Part shown: one piece after another, positions 19,481 through 26,387 of the stretch | Position numbering within the stretch: position 1 is the first letter of the stretch | Layout: each line of letters starts with the position of its first letter | Origin: a virus | DNA: 46,328 bases | Strand: one strand, 5' to 3' | Virus record (IMG/VR): IMGVR_UViG_3300032116_000363 | Location: 1-46,328 of that record | The notes under the pieces: model-generated | What the model was told of the DNA's origin: nothing | Database searches by the model: none | The model's input: only the letters and a program-made list of their open reading frames with translations | Translations under genes and position numbers: made by a program

Positions 19481-19530
19481 CGGGGTTATGGATTACGCAA
19501 TCGGCATAACCCATAACCCCTAACTACTAA
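19481..19530. repeat. ATAACCC heptamer run 9
   Basis: GGGGTTATGGATTACGCAATCGGCATAACCCATAACCCC-type arrangement: an inverted first unit, the ATTACGC seed, then direct units. It runs into the stop of 19531-20037. Confidence 0.65.
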
Positions 19531-20037
19531 CTACTTCTTAGCGAACATCGCGTCAATGCGCTCCACCATCGCAACCTGTTGCGCGTGGAGGTCAGCAACC
19601 TCAATCGGAGCGGCGTGTGTGTAGATGCGCTGCCCTGAGAGCAGATACATCTTGCCGTCCCTGAACTCCCACTTCCAAAAGTCGCCGTCCTCACCTGTCC
19701 ACTCGTAGTCGCCTTCCTCAATGAACGGAGCAGCGGCGGCAAAGAACACATCCTCTTGCCCTGTCTTGTTGTCGTAGCACGAGATCAGCAGATCGCCGTT
19801 CTCGTCATCGTTCACCTCAAAGCCCAACTCCGCGAACACCGCCTTCGTGTCTGGGAGTGTGCGCAAGTCCTCTGGCATCCACGAATACCAGAAGCGTGGA
19901 GCCTTATCGCCACCAGACGAGCCGCCTCGCTTCGCCTTGTTCGGTGCGTCTTGGAGCGCCATCAGCGCCTCATACGCCTTGTCAAGATTCTCTTTCTTGA
20001 TTCGCAGTTCGCCGTTGCCGTTTACGTAGTACCCCAT
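19531..20037 (-). CDS. Conserved phage hypothetical protein
   Basis: 168 residues, ATG at 20037 behind AGGAGGTGTTAG. N-terminus GYYVNGNGELRIKKENLDKA, then LGFEVNDDENGDLLIS with a DVFFAAAAPFIEEGDYEW and WKWEFRDGKMYLL region. This order recurs in small phage proteins of unknown function that I know. Own promoter; leader hairpin CCCC-ACTT-GGGG. Confidence 0.7.
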   Translation of the reverse strand: MGYYVNGNGELRIKKENLDKAYEALMALQDAPNKAKRGGSSGGDKAPRFWYSWMPEDLRTLPDTKAVFAELGFEVNDDENGDLLISCYDNKTGQEDVFFAAAAPFIEEGDYEWTGEDGDFWKWEFRDGKMYLLSGQRIYTHAAPIEVADLHAQQVAMVERIDAMFAKK

Positions 20038-20081
20038 CTAACACCTCCTATTCACTACTCACCCCAAGTGGGGCAACTCAC

Positions 20082-20110
20082 AAGGTAAAGCATAGACTCG
20101 CGCTTGTCAA
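20082..20110 (-). promoter_or_regulatory. Promoter of 19531-20037
   Basis: TTGACA (20105-20110), 17-bp spacer, TACCTT (20082-20087). Confidence 0.7.
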
Positions 20111-20136
20111 GCGGCAACATGGAGCTCAAAGGAAAT

Positions 20137-20170
20137 CCCCCGGAATGTGGAGTGTGACACATACCGGGGG
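20137..20170 (-). terminator. Terminator of the 20246-20927 operon
   Basis: CCCCCGG-T-ATGTG stem with its complement, then ATTTCCTTTG on the - strand. A second GGGG/CCCC hairpin lies just upstream (about 20187-20208). Confidence 0.7.
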
Positions 20171-20245
20171 AGTAGAGAGCCGACTGGGGGAGGTGCACCC
20201 CAGTGCTGGCTCGTAGATAACGCGCGCAGTATAACTCGAGTGAGC

Positions 20246-20317
20246 CTAACTCCTGCGCAGAATAAGTCCTGCGTAGGCAATCATGAGTAGGCATAACCCC
20301 CAGAACACCTCGATCAT
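20246..20317 (-). CDS. Micro membrane peptide
   Basis: 23 codons from ATG 20317, overlapping the preceding stop (ATGA). Nearly all hydrophobic (VFWGLCLLMIAYAGLIL) with RRS at the end: one transmembrane helix with a positive C-terminus. Translational coupling and composition support it; the size makes it uncertain. Confidence 0.45.
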   Translation of the reverse strand: MIEVFWGLCLLMIAYAGLILRRS

Positions 20318-20487
20318 GCTTCGTCCACCACTGAGTCGTAGACAGACACTTCGGTGTCGTCCCGGAACTCTGCTGCGTCAAGGTTCACGCCGATGTTCAG
20401 TGCTGCGTCTTCAGCTTCTTTGGAGGTTTCAGCCTCCACCTGAATCCACTTATGCCCGATGAACTCTAACCTCACTGCGTACTTCAT
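20314..20487 (-). CDS. Small hypothetical protein
   Basis: 57 residues from ATG 20487, overlapping the stop of 20484-20927 (ATGA). Strand-helix-strand pattern KYAVRLEFIGHKWIQVEAET then SKEAEDAALNIGVNL, like a small ferredoxin-like domain. An upstream extension in the same frame is rejected as it runs antisense-like through the neighbour. Confidence 0.65.
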   Translation of the reverse strand: MKYAVRLEFIGHKWIQVEAETSKEAEDAALNIGVNLDAAEFRDDTEVSVYDSVVDEA

Positions 20488-20927
20488 AGCGCCTTTTCCG
20501 CAACGAGAAAGTCTTCCACCTTCTTCGCGTACTCGGTACAAATGTCGCACCCAGCGCACTCTTCGTTTCCAAGTGATACTTGGATCGTGTGGAACGCGTC
20601 CTCGCACTCCCCTGGATTATCGTGGCAGACAAACTGATGCTCTACTCCTGCGAAATACTTGCTGCGCTCCCAGCAATCATCTAGGAAGTCGTCATGCGCC
20701 TTCGTGGTGTTGATGCGCTCAAACAGGAAGTTGTACCAACCGTAGCAGACCTCTGCTAGCGCAAAGTTGGTGTTATTCCCTGCCGTGTCCTCAACCGTCT
20801 GATAGACGGTGTAGAACTTGCCGTGATTATCGCGAACGAATAGCAACGCGTTCTTCTCTGCGTTGTACCACGACTCGATCGTGATGCTACCGCTCGGCTG
20901 TTCCTCGTGAAGATTCTTCCAACTCAT
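20484..20927 (-). CDS. Hypothetical protein with C-terminal Cys cluster
   Basis: 147 residues, ATG at 20927 behind GAGAGGAGG. Residues 23-60 are beta-rich (NALLFVRDNHGKFYTVYQTV). The last 50 residues hold six cysteines and several histidines (CWERSKYF, HQFVCHDNPGECEDAFH, CAGCDIC), probably metal binding. First gene of a three-gene operon. Confidence 0.65.
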   Translation of the reverse strand: MSWKNLHEEQPSGSITIESWYNAEKNALLFVRDNHGKFYTVYQTVEDTAGNNTNFALAEVCYGWYNFLFERINTTKAHDDFLDDCWERSKYFAGVEHQFVCHDNPGECEDAFHTIQVSLGNEECAGCDICTEYAKKVEDFLVAEKAL

Positions 20928-20969
20928 CTCTTCCTCCTCTCACTACTGCGGGAACACCCCCGCCACCAA

Positions 20970-20998
20970 AAGGTAGCAGGGGTGCCCCGATTCGTCAA
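20970..20998 (-). promoter_or_regulatory. Promoter of 20484-20927
   Basis: TTGACG (20993-20998), 17-bp spacer, TACCTT (20970-20975). Leader hairpin GCGGG/CCCGC. Confidence 0.6.
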
Positions 20999-21477
20999 CC
21001 CGCTGGTGCGGGTGAAATGGCTCCTTCGCTGTACTTCTGGCGAAGGGATTGAAGCGACTCCAACTCCTTATCCCAGAGGAACGCGACACAGAAACGAATC
21101 TCGTCGCCAATGTCCTTGAAGTACGGCTCGGTATCGCCTTCCTCGTACTGGTTCACCATGTTGAAGACCTTGTGCGTTTCGCCGTTGAACTCGTGGTCAA
21201 CGAATGCTGCGTGCCACGCCTCTGGCAAATCGCGAATCTCCGCATAGTCGCCAATGACTGCGACGCGGTCGCCATGCCAACGACCCTTGAACACGCCATC
21301 GTCATTACCGAAGTCGCCGCCGCCGCGTGCGTCCTTGTAGGCGCACAGAGCGTAGAGAACATCGGAGAGTGAACCCTTGAAGCCAGTGTGTTCCCACTGC
21401 TTCGCGCCGTAGCCGAGTTCGTGCGGGAAGACCATCTCCCGCTTGTCTAGGTTGAACAGTCCGTGGTACTGACCCAT
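20995..21477 (-). CDS. Conserved phage protein (GQYH family), function unknown
   Basis: 160 residues, ATG at 21477 behind GAGGAGGTGTTAG. The start MGQYHGLFNLDKREMVFPHELG followed by GAKQWEHTG and, further on, GRWHGDRVAVIGDYAEI is a layout known from many phage and actinobacterial small proteins. No activity is known to me. Own promoter; leader hairpin GCAGGG-GCTT-CCCTGT. Confidence 0.75.
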   Translation of the reverse strand: MGQYHGLFNLDKREMVFPHELGYGAKQWEHTGFKGSLSDVLYALCAYKDARGGGDFGNDDGVFKGRWHGDRVAVIGDYAEIRDLPEAWHAAFVDHEFNGETHKVFNMVNQYEEGDTEPYFKDIGDEIRFCVAFLWDKELESLQSLRQKYSEGAISPAPAG

Positions 21478-21520
21478 CTAACACCTCCTCTACACTACAC
21501 AGGGAAGCCCCTGCCCTACT

Positions 21521-21549
21521 ACCTTACTCGCTTTGTGGCTCGGAGTCAA
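21521..21549 (-). promoter_or_regulatory. Promoter of 20995-21477
   Basis: TTGACT (21544-21549), 17-bp spacer, TAAGGT (21521-21526). It lies inside the 3' end of 21524-21724. Confidence 0.65.
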
Positions 21550-21724
21550 CTACCCCCACAGAAAGCGCTGCGAATGCCCAGCGGGTCGGCAGCCTCGATC
21601 GTGTCCCGGCTAACTCTTCGGTGCACTCTTCGCACCGATAGCCACCGCGAGCGTCTGGCCGCAACCCATGCCGCGAATTGTTTGGACACACTGGAGCTCG
21701 TAGTTCCGTATTGCGCTTGCCCAT
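21524..21724 (-). CDS. Small zinc-finger protein
   Basis: 66 residues from ATG 21724, AGGAGGTG 6 nt upstream; the longer in-frame ATG at 21760 lies before that site. CPNNSRHG and CEEC form a zinc-finger pair, followed by an Arg/Ser-rich tail. It follows 21782-22102 after a hairpin and has no promoter of its own. Confidence 0.6.
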   Translation of the reverse strand: MGKRNTELRAPVCPNNSRHGLRPDARGGYRCEECTEELAGTRSRLPTRWAFAALSVGVVDSEPQSE

Positions 21725-21748
21725 AAGTGCACCTCCTAACTGGTGTAT

Positions 21749-21771
21749 GGGCGGGAGCATAACCCCCGCCC
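21749..21771 (-). terminator. Hairpin between 21782-22102 and 21524-21724
   Basis: GGGCGGG/CCCGCCC stem around GGTTATGCT. Probably partial, since the next gene lacks a promoter. Confidence 0.5.
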
Positions 21772-21781
21772 ATAACTGTTC

Positions 21782-22102
21782 TCAATAACTCGCTTCGTCC
21801 TCGTCCCACTCCGCGCACTGCGGAATGAGGGAGGTAAACCCTTCGTTTGGGTCGCCATCCACCGTCCGAACGGCTTCCACGAACCGCAACATACACGAGT
21901 TCGCGTACCACTGCTTTACCGTGGTAAGCATCTGCTCGGGGCTCATTGACGATGATGGAATGAGCGGGTCATAGCCGTACTCCTCCATCTGGTCCATTTG
22001 CGCGTCATCCATCAAGACATAAATCTTGTGGCACTGATCAAAGGCGATTCCCTTCGCCATCTCTACCGCGACTTCCACCCTGTCCCAGTTTGCTGCTGGC
22101 AT
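21782..22102 (-). CDS. Hypothetical protein
   Basis: 106 residues, ATG at 22102 behind AGGAGGTGTTAG. Alpha/beta appearance: WDRVEVAVEMAKGIAFDQCHKIYVLMDDAQMDQM, then a helix with EQMLTTVKQWYANSCMLRFV. Acidic C-terminus. No family recognised. Leader hairpin GTTGGG-GCTT-CCCAAC. Confidence 0.65.
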   Translation of the reverse strand: MPAANWDRVEVAVEMAKGIAFDQCHKIYVLMDDAQMDQMEEYGYDPLIPSSSMSPEQMLTTVKQWYANSCMLRFVEAVRTVDGDPNEGFTSLIPQCAEWDEDEASY

Positions 22103-22146
22103 CTAACACCTCCTATCACTACTCGTTGGGAAGCCCCAACAGACCA

Positions 22147-22175
22147 AGTCTACTACTCTTGCGTCAAGGAGTCAA
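22147..22175 (-). promoter_or_regulatory. Promoter of 21782-22102
   Basis: TTGACT (22170-22175), 17-bp spacer, TAGACT (22147-22152). Confidence 0.65.
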
Positions 22176-22371
22176 GATAGCCCTCAAGCCAGACGCGCGT
22201 GTTCTTCGCATCCAAGACTCGATCGTATGCTGGCACCCATAACCCAGTGCCCCTAACCTCATCGGAAATAACTAGTAGATCCTCTTCTAGCTTGCGCACT
22301 CGATTCCTGGCGTTCTTAACCCGGGAAACCATAAGTGCACGGCGCCTGTCAACTTCCGGCTTCTTGCTCAT
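22153..22371 (-). CDS. Basic coiled-coil-like small protein
   Basis: 72 residues from ATG 22371 with GGAGGGAGG upstream; the longer frame to 22461 is not needed. Rich in Arg/Lys and Leu heptads (RVKNARNRVRKLEEDLLVIS). Overlaps the end of the second RadC-like gene by 23 bp and is probably co-expressed with it. Confidence 0.65.
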   Translation of the reverse strand: MSKKPEVDRRRALMVSRVKNARNRVRKLEEDLLVISDEVRGTGLWVPAYDRVLDAKNTRVWLEGYLDSLTQE

Positions 22372-22882
22372 CCGTATCCTCCCTCCGTATAACCCCTGAC
22401 GCCACAACCCCCGCGATCTGCGGAAGATCATCGGTAATCCACCGACCAAACTCCTCTTCAAGGTGAATGGATCGGTATTCGGACGACCCTAACACAACGT
22501 TGTCTACAAGTTCAATGTCTACAAGCGAACAGGCGATAAATAACCCCTTCGCCATGCGAATGTCGCCCTCTGATGGGACCGCCTCTCCTGACGGGTGATT
22601 GTGCACGAGAATAACCTTCTTCCCGCCCATGAGGATGACTGGCCGCAAGACATTGGAGAACTCCACCTCTGCCTCGCTGATCCCGCCCTTAGACACTTCG
22701 TAGATTCCGAGAATGCGGTTGATGTCGTCCAAGATCACTGCGAGCACGGCTTCTCGATCAAGCCCGTCGTAGTACTCGCGCAGTCCAGCGACGAGCTCGT
22801 CGGTATCGTTGACGACGATGGGGGGAGCATCCGACGACGTCCGCCGGATGTCCACCTCATACGCCCTGTACGTGAAACTCAT
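22349..22882 (-). CDS. RadC-like JAB/MPN-domain protein, copy 2
   Basis: 177 residues, the same length as copy 1 but only distantly similar. JAMM site intact: His94-Asn-His96, Ser104-x-x-Asp107 (HNHPSGEAVPSEGD), followed by DIELVDNVVLGSSEYRSI. The N-terminus (about 1-45) is unrelated to that of copy 1. Part of an operon with 22879-23148 upstream and 22153-22371 downstream. The presence of two active-looking copies argues for distinct substrates. Confidence 0.85.
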   Translation of the reverse strand: MSFTYRAYEVDIRRTSSDAPPIVVNDTDELVAGLREYYDGLDREAVLAVILDDINRILGIYEVSKGGISEAEVEFSNVLRPVILMGGKKVILVHNHPSGEAVPSEGDIRMAKGLFIACSLVDIELVDNVVLGSSEYRSIHLEEEFGRWITDDLPQIAGVVASGVIRREDTDEQEAGS

Positions 22883-23148
22883 ACGAAGTCGTCGTCGTCC
22901 AACTTCTCGTTGTCCAATTCATCGCCCTCCGAATCGGCGCGATACAGATAGTCGCGCTCTGGGTAGATCTGTGTGCGATCCTGCTTTCGCGCGGGGAATA
23001 CCACATCGCTAGAGTCAATCTCCAATAGCACAGAGTCTATCCCAACATCGTTGACCTTTGCCATTGCGTCAATCAAGTTATCTGCCTTGATGAGCACATC
23101 GCGCTCAACCACGAACTTGGTTGAGAAGCGGTAGTACCTCTTGCTCAC
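22879..23148 (-). CDS. Hypothetical acidic protein
   Basis: 89 residues, ATG at 23148, overlapping the previous stop. N-terminal beta-alpha unit (YYRFSTKFVVERDVLIKADNLIDAM) and an Asp/Glu-rich tail of about 15 residues. No family recognised; probably an early protein acting with its operon partners. Confidence 0.65.
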   Translation of the reverse strand: MSKRYYRFSTKFVVERDVLIKADNLIDAMAKVNDVGIDSVLLEIDSSDVVFPARKQDRTQIYPERDYLYRADSEGDELDNEKLDDDDFV

Positions 23149-23420
23149 TTGGACACCTCCTCTTTCTCAATGATCAGGCGACCCCCGCCGTTCTGCTCAT
23201 CGTCCATAGACACGACGACCGAATAGACTGCACCCTTGACCATCACGCGTAGGACTGGGAATGGGACAAGCCCATCTGCCTCCTCCACACGACCGCCGAG
23301 AATCACACCGCCAATGAGCGGCTCAATCATCTCGCTTGAGATGTAATGGAACTCCCGATCCTCTGGGAGAAGCGTTGCGCGCTCCTTCACAAGCGCATCG
23401 TGATCAACTAGTCCGTTCAT
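23145..23420 (-). CDS. Hypothetical protein
   Basis: 91 residues, ATG at 23420 behind AGGAGGTGTTAG. Beta-rich: a glycine-containing IGGVILGGRVEEADG and VLRVMVKGAVYSVVVSM stretch, ending in a charged tail. First gene of the operon that includes RadC-like copy 2. Leader hairpin AGCCC-AGTT-GGGTT. Confidence 0.65.
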   Translation of the reverse strand: MNGLVDHDALVKERATLLPEDREFHYISSEMIEPLIGGVILGGRVEEADGLVPFPVLRVMVKGAVYSVVVSMDDEQNGGGRLIIEKEEVSK

Positions 23421-23454
23421 CTAACACCTCCTTCTACACTACAACCCAACTGGG

Positions 23455-23790
23455 CTACTCGCCAGTGTATCCGTAGCCGTTGTCAATGTCAAGCCACTCA
23501 ATCGTAGGGTAGTAGCCCTCTTTGAGTCGGCGCTCCACAAGCCAGAGTTCCTTGCCAGTGTGTCCCTCGGCAAGCACTTCCGGAATGTACTCAATCACCT
23601 CATCGCAATCAAGGCAGTTGATTGTGTCTACGACTCCGCCCAAATGGAATTCGCCATCTGGAACAAACTCTCGCTTGGAAAACTCGCTCGGATTAAACGA
23701 AATGGGGGACGAACCATTCAGGTAAATGCCGTCCAAGACGCCGTCCCAATTCCGAGCCGCGGGTGTCGGGCACCCTTTATGCACATACAT
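23455..23790 (-). CDS. Hypothetical protein
   Basis: 111 residues, ATG at 23790 with GGAGGCG 2 nt upstream. Contains a CLDCDEVIEYIP segment, a PISFNPSEFSKREF stretch and an acidic-aromatic end. No family recognised. Its 3' end carries the -10 box of the next promoter. Confidence 0.65.
   Translation of the reverse strand: MYVHKGCPTPAARNWDGVLDGIYLNGSSPISFNPSEFSKREFVPDGEFHLGGVVDTINCLDCDEVIEYIPEVLAEGHTGKELWLVERRLKEGYYPTIEWLDIDNGYGYTGE
23464..23492 (-). promoter_or_regulatory. Promoter of the 23145-23420 operon
   Basis: TTGACA (23487-23492), 17-bp spacer, TACACT (23464-23469); a second TTGACA directly follows the first. Confidence 0.65.
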
Positions 23791-23836
23791 AACGCCTCCT
23801 TCCTAACTCTTCCTACCGCAGGTGCGGCAGCCCCGA

Positions 23837-23865
23837 GTGTAATACGGGGCTGCCTAACCTGTCAA
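23837..23865 (-). promoter_or_regulatory. Promoter of 23455-23790
   Basis: TTGACA (23860-23865), 17-bp spacer, TTACAC (23837-23842). The spacer and start region also form a 9-bp stem GCAGCCCCG/CGGGGCTGC, which can end transcription of the upstream gene. Leader hairpin CCGC-ACCT-GCGG follows. Confidence 0.6.
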
Positions 23866-24368
23866 CCCTGTGAGATGTAGAACGTTCCCTTCTTCCACAG
23901 TGCAGCTCGCTTCGCCTCAACGCCCCACTTCCGGAGGAGTGAGTTCACGTGCTGTGCTCGAGTACCATAACTCTCGGCGATCTCGCGAAGGCGCTCGCCT
24001 GCATGGTATCGCTTGATGATGTCAGCCTTGACGTTGTCGTCGGTGAACTTGCCCTTGCTGATCTTCACGCCTGCGCGTCGCAGTGCGCGTGCAATCGTGT
24101 CTGGGCTAACTCCGAACGAAAGTGCTGCTTGAGACTTGCTCCCAAGCTTCACTGCCTCGGCGACATACTTCTGCGTGGTGGCCTCATCCACTGGACGACG
24201 ACCGCGCCGTGCCGGGGGAACCACAACGCCGAAGCGCTTAAAGATCTGGCTCACTCGCTGCCGAGTGATCCCAAACTTCTGACCGATCTCTGCCATCGTT
24301 GCACCAGTCTGGTACATGGCAATAACTTCCTGATCCCGCCCTACGGGGAAGCGAACAATGTCTCCCAT
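23862..24368 (-). CDS. Multi-HTH DNA-binding regulator
   Basis: 168 residues from ATG 24368 (AAAGGA 9 nt upstream). Three helix-turn-helix segments are visible: MYQTGATMAEIGQKFGITRQ with RVSQIF; then SQAALSFGVSPDTIARALRRAG; then RYHAGERLREIAESYGTRAQ. The first matches the sigma-region-4-like type of 1268-1495. The array promoters and TTGTTACA sites are natural candidate targets. No promoter of its own is obvious. Confidence 0.75.
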   Translation of the reverse strand: MGDIVRFPVGRDQEVIAMYQTGATMAEIGQKFGITRQRVSQIFKRFGVVVPPARRGRRPVDEATTQKYVAEAVKLGSKSQAALSFGVSPDTIARALRRAGVKISKGKFTDDNVKADIIKRYHAGERLREIAESYGTRAQHVNSLLRKWGVEAKRAALWKKGTFYISQG

Positions 24369-24442
24369 AATCCTCATTCCTTTCGTAGCTTCGCACGCAT
24401 TTGCGAATGCCATAACTGATAACTCCCAATGCGGGGAGTGTT

Positions 24443-24471
24443 GGGGGTGGGACGATGTACATCCCACCCCC
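24443..24471 (-). terminator. 3' hairpin of 24479-25171
   Basis: GGGGGTGGGA/TCCCACCCCC perfect 10-bp stem, 9-nt loop, after the stop codon. Confidence 0.6.
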
Positions 24472-24478
24472 GAAGTCA

Positions 24479-25171
24479 TTAGCCTCCGACGACTCCGCCG
24501 AAGTGCTCGTTGCAGAAGCGTTCCATTGCGTTCATTGGAACCTTGTCGTAGTCCCGATCCCAGTCCTCGGTGAACGCGCCGTCTGGCATCTGACCCATGT
24601 CGTAGTCCTCTCGGCGAATCTCAACGCCATCGGCGTAGAGCACTTCACCCGCGTAGCCCATACCCGCTTCGCAATAGCGGTGAGCGATTCGCAGTGTCGG
24701 GAACTTCTCCGCGAGTGCTGCGACCACTGGCTCGGCTGGCGACCACGCCGTATCAAACCCATAGTTGGTCTGACCCGCAATGGTGCTGCCGTCGTCAGTG
24801 CGGTCGTGCCACACCTCACTTGCAGACCACTTGGTACCCCAATGGCTGATGTTCCAGTTGTACCAGTTGTCTGGGTGATTGCTGAACGATGGCATGCCGT
24901 GCGTAGGGCATGGATCTTGGAACCCAACCTTCTTGCCGTCAATGACCCAGATATGAAGATTTTCGTTCTCTGGGTCTTTCACCGCCTGCGATTCGCAACC
25001 ACACACATACTTGTTGTGGTTGCAATCCGATGAATACATCTCTGTCTCCGGTGGCGGCATGATCTTCTCAAAGGTGAATGCGGATTCGTCGCTCTTGACG
25101 AACTCGATCAACTTGGCGACCTCTGCCTCATCGCCCTGAATGTCTACCTGATTTACGCACCAGTTTGGCAT
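24479..25171 (-). CDS. Api92-like ferredoxin-fold protein
   Basis: 230 residues, ATG at 25171 behind AGGAGGTGTTAG. MPNWCVNQVDIQG at the start and a central WYNWNISHWGTKWSASEV are hallmarks of the phage Api92-like family with a ferredoxin-like domain. In typical members the two halves form one fold; here a Cys/His-rich insert (about 49-95) separates them. Function unknown in the family. Confidence 0.8.
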   Translation of the reverse strand: MPNWCVNQVDIQGDEAEVAKLIEFVKSDESAFTFEKIMPPPETEMYSSDCNHNKYVCGCESQAVKDPENENLHIWVIDGKKVGFQDPCPTHGMPSFSNHPDNWYNWNISHWGTKWSASEVWHDRTDDGSTIAGQTNYGFDTAWSPAEPVVAALAEKFPTLRIAHRYCEAGMGYAGEVLYADGVEIRREDYDMGQMPDGAFTEDWDRDYDKVPMNAMERFCNEHFGGVVGG

Positions 25172-25214
25172 CTAACACCTCCTACCTTTCTGCACCGCAA
25201 GTGCGGCGCCTACT

Positions 25215-25243
25215 ACTATACCAGTGGATCTCCCTATTGTCAA
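25215..25243 (-). promoter_or_regulatory. Best array promoter (24479-25171)
   Basis: TTGACA (25238-25243), 17-bp spacer, TATAGT (25215-25220). Transcript starts at or near a 7-bp hairpin GCGCCGC-ACTT-GCGGTGC. Confidence 0.85.
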
Positions 25244-25374
25244 AATCCAATCCCAAAGAACCAGAACAACATTGACCATCCACCGCGCCGACTCCTTCGG
25301 CGACTCCTCCCGCGACGCGCGTATTCTTTACGAGCGTACTCATGGGCTATCGCCATCTCAATCGGGTCTAGCAC
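25240..25374 (-). CDS. Arg-rich small protein with hydrophobic tail
   Basis: 44 codons from GTG 25374 (GGAG 3 nt upstream). A helical start, then YARKEYARRGRSRRRSRRGG, then a C-terminal hydrophobic aromatic tail (WSMLFWFFGIGF) that could enter a membrane. It has a perfect promoter and 7-bp leader hairpin like its neighbours. Its stop overlaps the next promoter's -35 box. Confidence 0.6.
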   Translation of the reverse strand: MLDPIEMAIAHEYARKEYARRGRSRRRSRRGGWSMLFWFFGIGF

Positions 25375-25413
25375 TTTCTCCAACCTTTCTTGCCCAATAC
25401 TAGGGGCAAGTGC

Positions 25414-25442
25414 ATTCTAGGCTGTATCTCTGACGATGTCAA
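25414..25442 (-). promoter_or_regulatory. Promoter of 25240-25374
   Basis: TTGACA (25437-25442), 17-bp spacer, TAGAAT (25414-25419); leader hairpin CTTGCCC-N8-GGGCAAG. Confidence 0.75.
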
Positions 25443-25443
25443 A

Positions 25444-25920
25444 TCAGGGGATGCGGATCTCAACTTTCATGACGCCCTGCCCGAGGGGGACGCCGAGCTT
25501 CTCCCAGACCGCAGGGGCGAGGTCTATCAGGCGGGTATCCAGTGGGTCGCTCTTCCGACCCCAGCAGCCGCACCAGTCCACGACCCAGACCTTCACCTCG
25601 ATTCCGGTCTTCTTGGACTTGACCCAGATGGCGTAGGGCTTGCGCATGTACTTATGACCGATCACGCGCCGGAGGGCTGGGCCTGCCGCGGCGTAGAGCT
25701 TCACCGCTTTGCCCCATTTGTTGGGCTGGGTATACCACGCGTTGTTCTTGGTCGCGTCGTACCACGTCGCACGACCAATCAGCGGCTTCCTAACTGAGGG
25801 GGCATCGAGGTACCAGCGATCCCGGGGACCGTCGTAGGCCAGCTTCCTAGTGGCCTCGCCAGGAATAGCGCATGCAATAACTACCCCGACAATAACTGCT
25901 AGCAATAACTTCAGGCGCAT
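25444..25920 (-). CDS. Secreted double-psi beta-barrel (RlpA/expansin-like) protein
   Basis: 158 residues from ATG 25920, AGGAGGTG 6 nt upstream; the longer ATG at 25947 precedes the site. A signal peptide (MRLKLLLAVIVGVVIACA) is followed by a barrel domain: GRATWYDAT near 50, AAAGPALRRVIG, VVDWCGCWGR and LIDLAPAVWEKLGVPLGQG. The aspartates of this fold bind peptidoglycan glycans or cut them in MltA-like relatives. Probable role at the host envelope. Confidence 0.75.
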   Translation of the reverse strand: MRLKLLLAVIVGVVIACAIPGEATRKLAYDGPRDRWYLDAPSVRKPLIGRATWYDATKNNAWYTQPNKWGKAVKLYAAAGPALRRVIGHKYMRKPYAIWVKSKKTGIEVKVWVVDWCGCWGRKSDPLDTRLIDLAPAVWEKLGVPLGQGVMKVEIRIP

Positions 25921-26205
25921 AACTGCACCTCCTAACCCACCCACCATAACCCAGCGACTAAAGGGCTGTCAAATAACTTCAAATCTAAAGGTGTGCCGAA
26001 TAACTGTCAAATCTTGTAACAAACTTAACAACTGCACGTGGGTAAGTGGTTAAGTTTTCTTAACCTTCCTTATCAACACCATTGATAGGGTTCCTGACAG
26101 TGTCAATTACCACATATACTCCCGGGGAGTATTTGCTGAGCGTGCGAAATTGTGCGAGAAATAACTGCAAGGAATAACTGCCAGGCATAACTGCCAGCAC
26201 CGAAT
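25866..26205. repeat. AATAACTGC repeat field
   Basis: Units AATAACTGC, CATAACTGC, AATAACTTC and CATAACC recur inside the 5' end of the secreted-protein gene and across the following noncoding gap. They are the local form of the array heptamer, with CTGC replacing CCC. More single copies occur at 26345-27265. Confidence 0.6.
25944..25972 (-). promoter_or_regulatory. Promoter of the secreted DPBB gene
   Basis: TTGACA (25967-25972), 17-bp spacer, TTATGG (25944-25949). Confidence 0.55.
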
Positions 26206-26358
26206 CGAGCACAAAAAGGGGAAAGGGGGGGGAACCTTTAAGGAGGGGGGGGATAGGGGTGCTCTGGCTCGGGACTCAGGGTTCAGGGCCTATATACCTA
26301 GTTGACAATAAAAGGCGCCGTGCGTGTTTGTATTAAACTCTGTGCGTAACTGCAGGAG
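25975..26358. other. Noncoding switch region between - and + strand genes
   Basis: No gene supported. It holds AATAACTGC repeats, a GGTTAAG-TTTT-CTTAACC hairpin (26048-26065), a TGACA-G-TGTCA palindrome (about 26093-26103), several TTGACA boxes and a G-rich tract near 26220. It separates divergent transcription units, so it is a candidate control region or replication start. Confidence 0.5.
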
Positions 26359-26387
26359 TTGCAAACGCCAAAACGGTGTGCTAGGAT
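26359..26387 (+). promoter_or_regulatory. Promoter of 26463-26810
   Basis: TTGCAA (26359-26364), 17-bp spacer, TAGGAT (26382-26387), followed by a 5' hairpin GCAGA-TTC-TCTGC. Same architecture as the - strand array. Confidence 0.65.

Noticed and set aside
10537-19530. ATAACCC repeats as a CRISPR array
   Set aside because: Units are only about 7 bases, degenerate, and contiguous without 30-base unique spacers; no cas genes.
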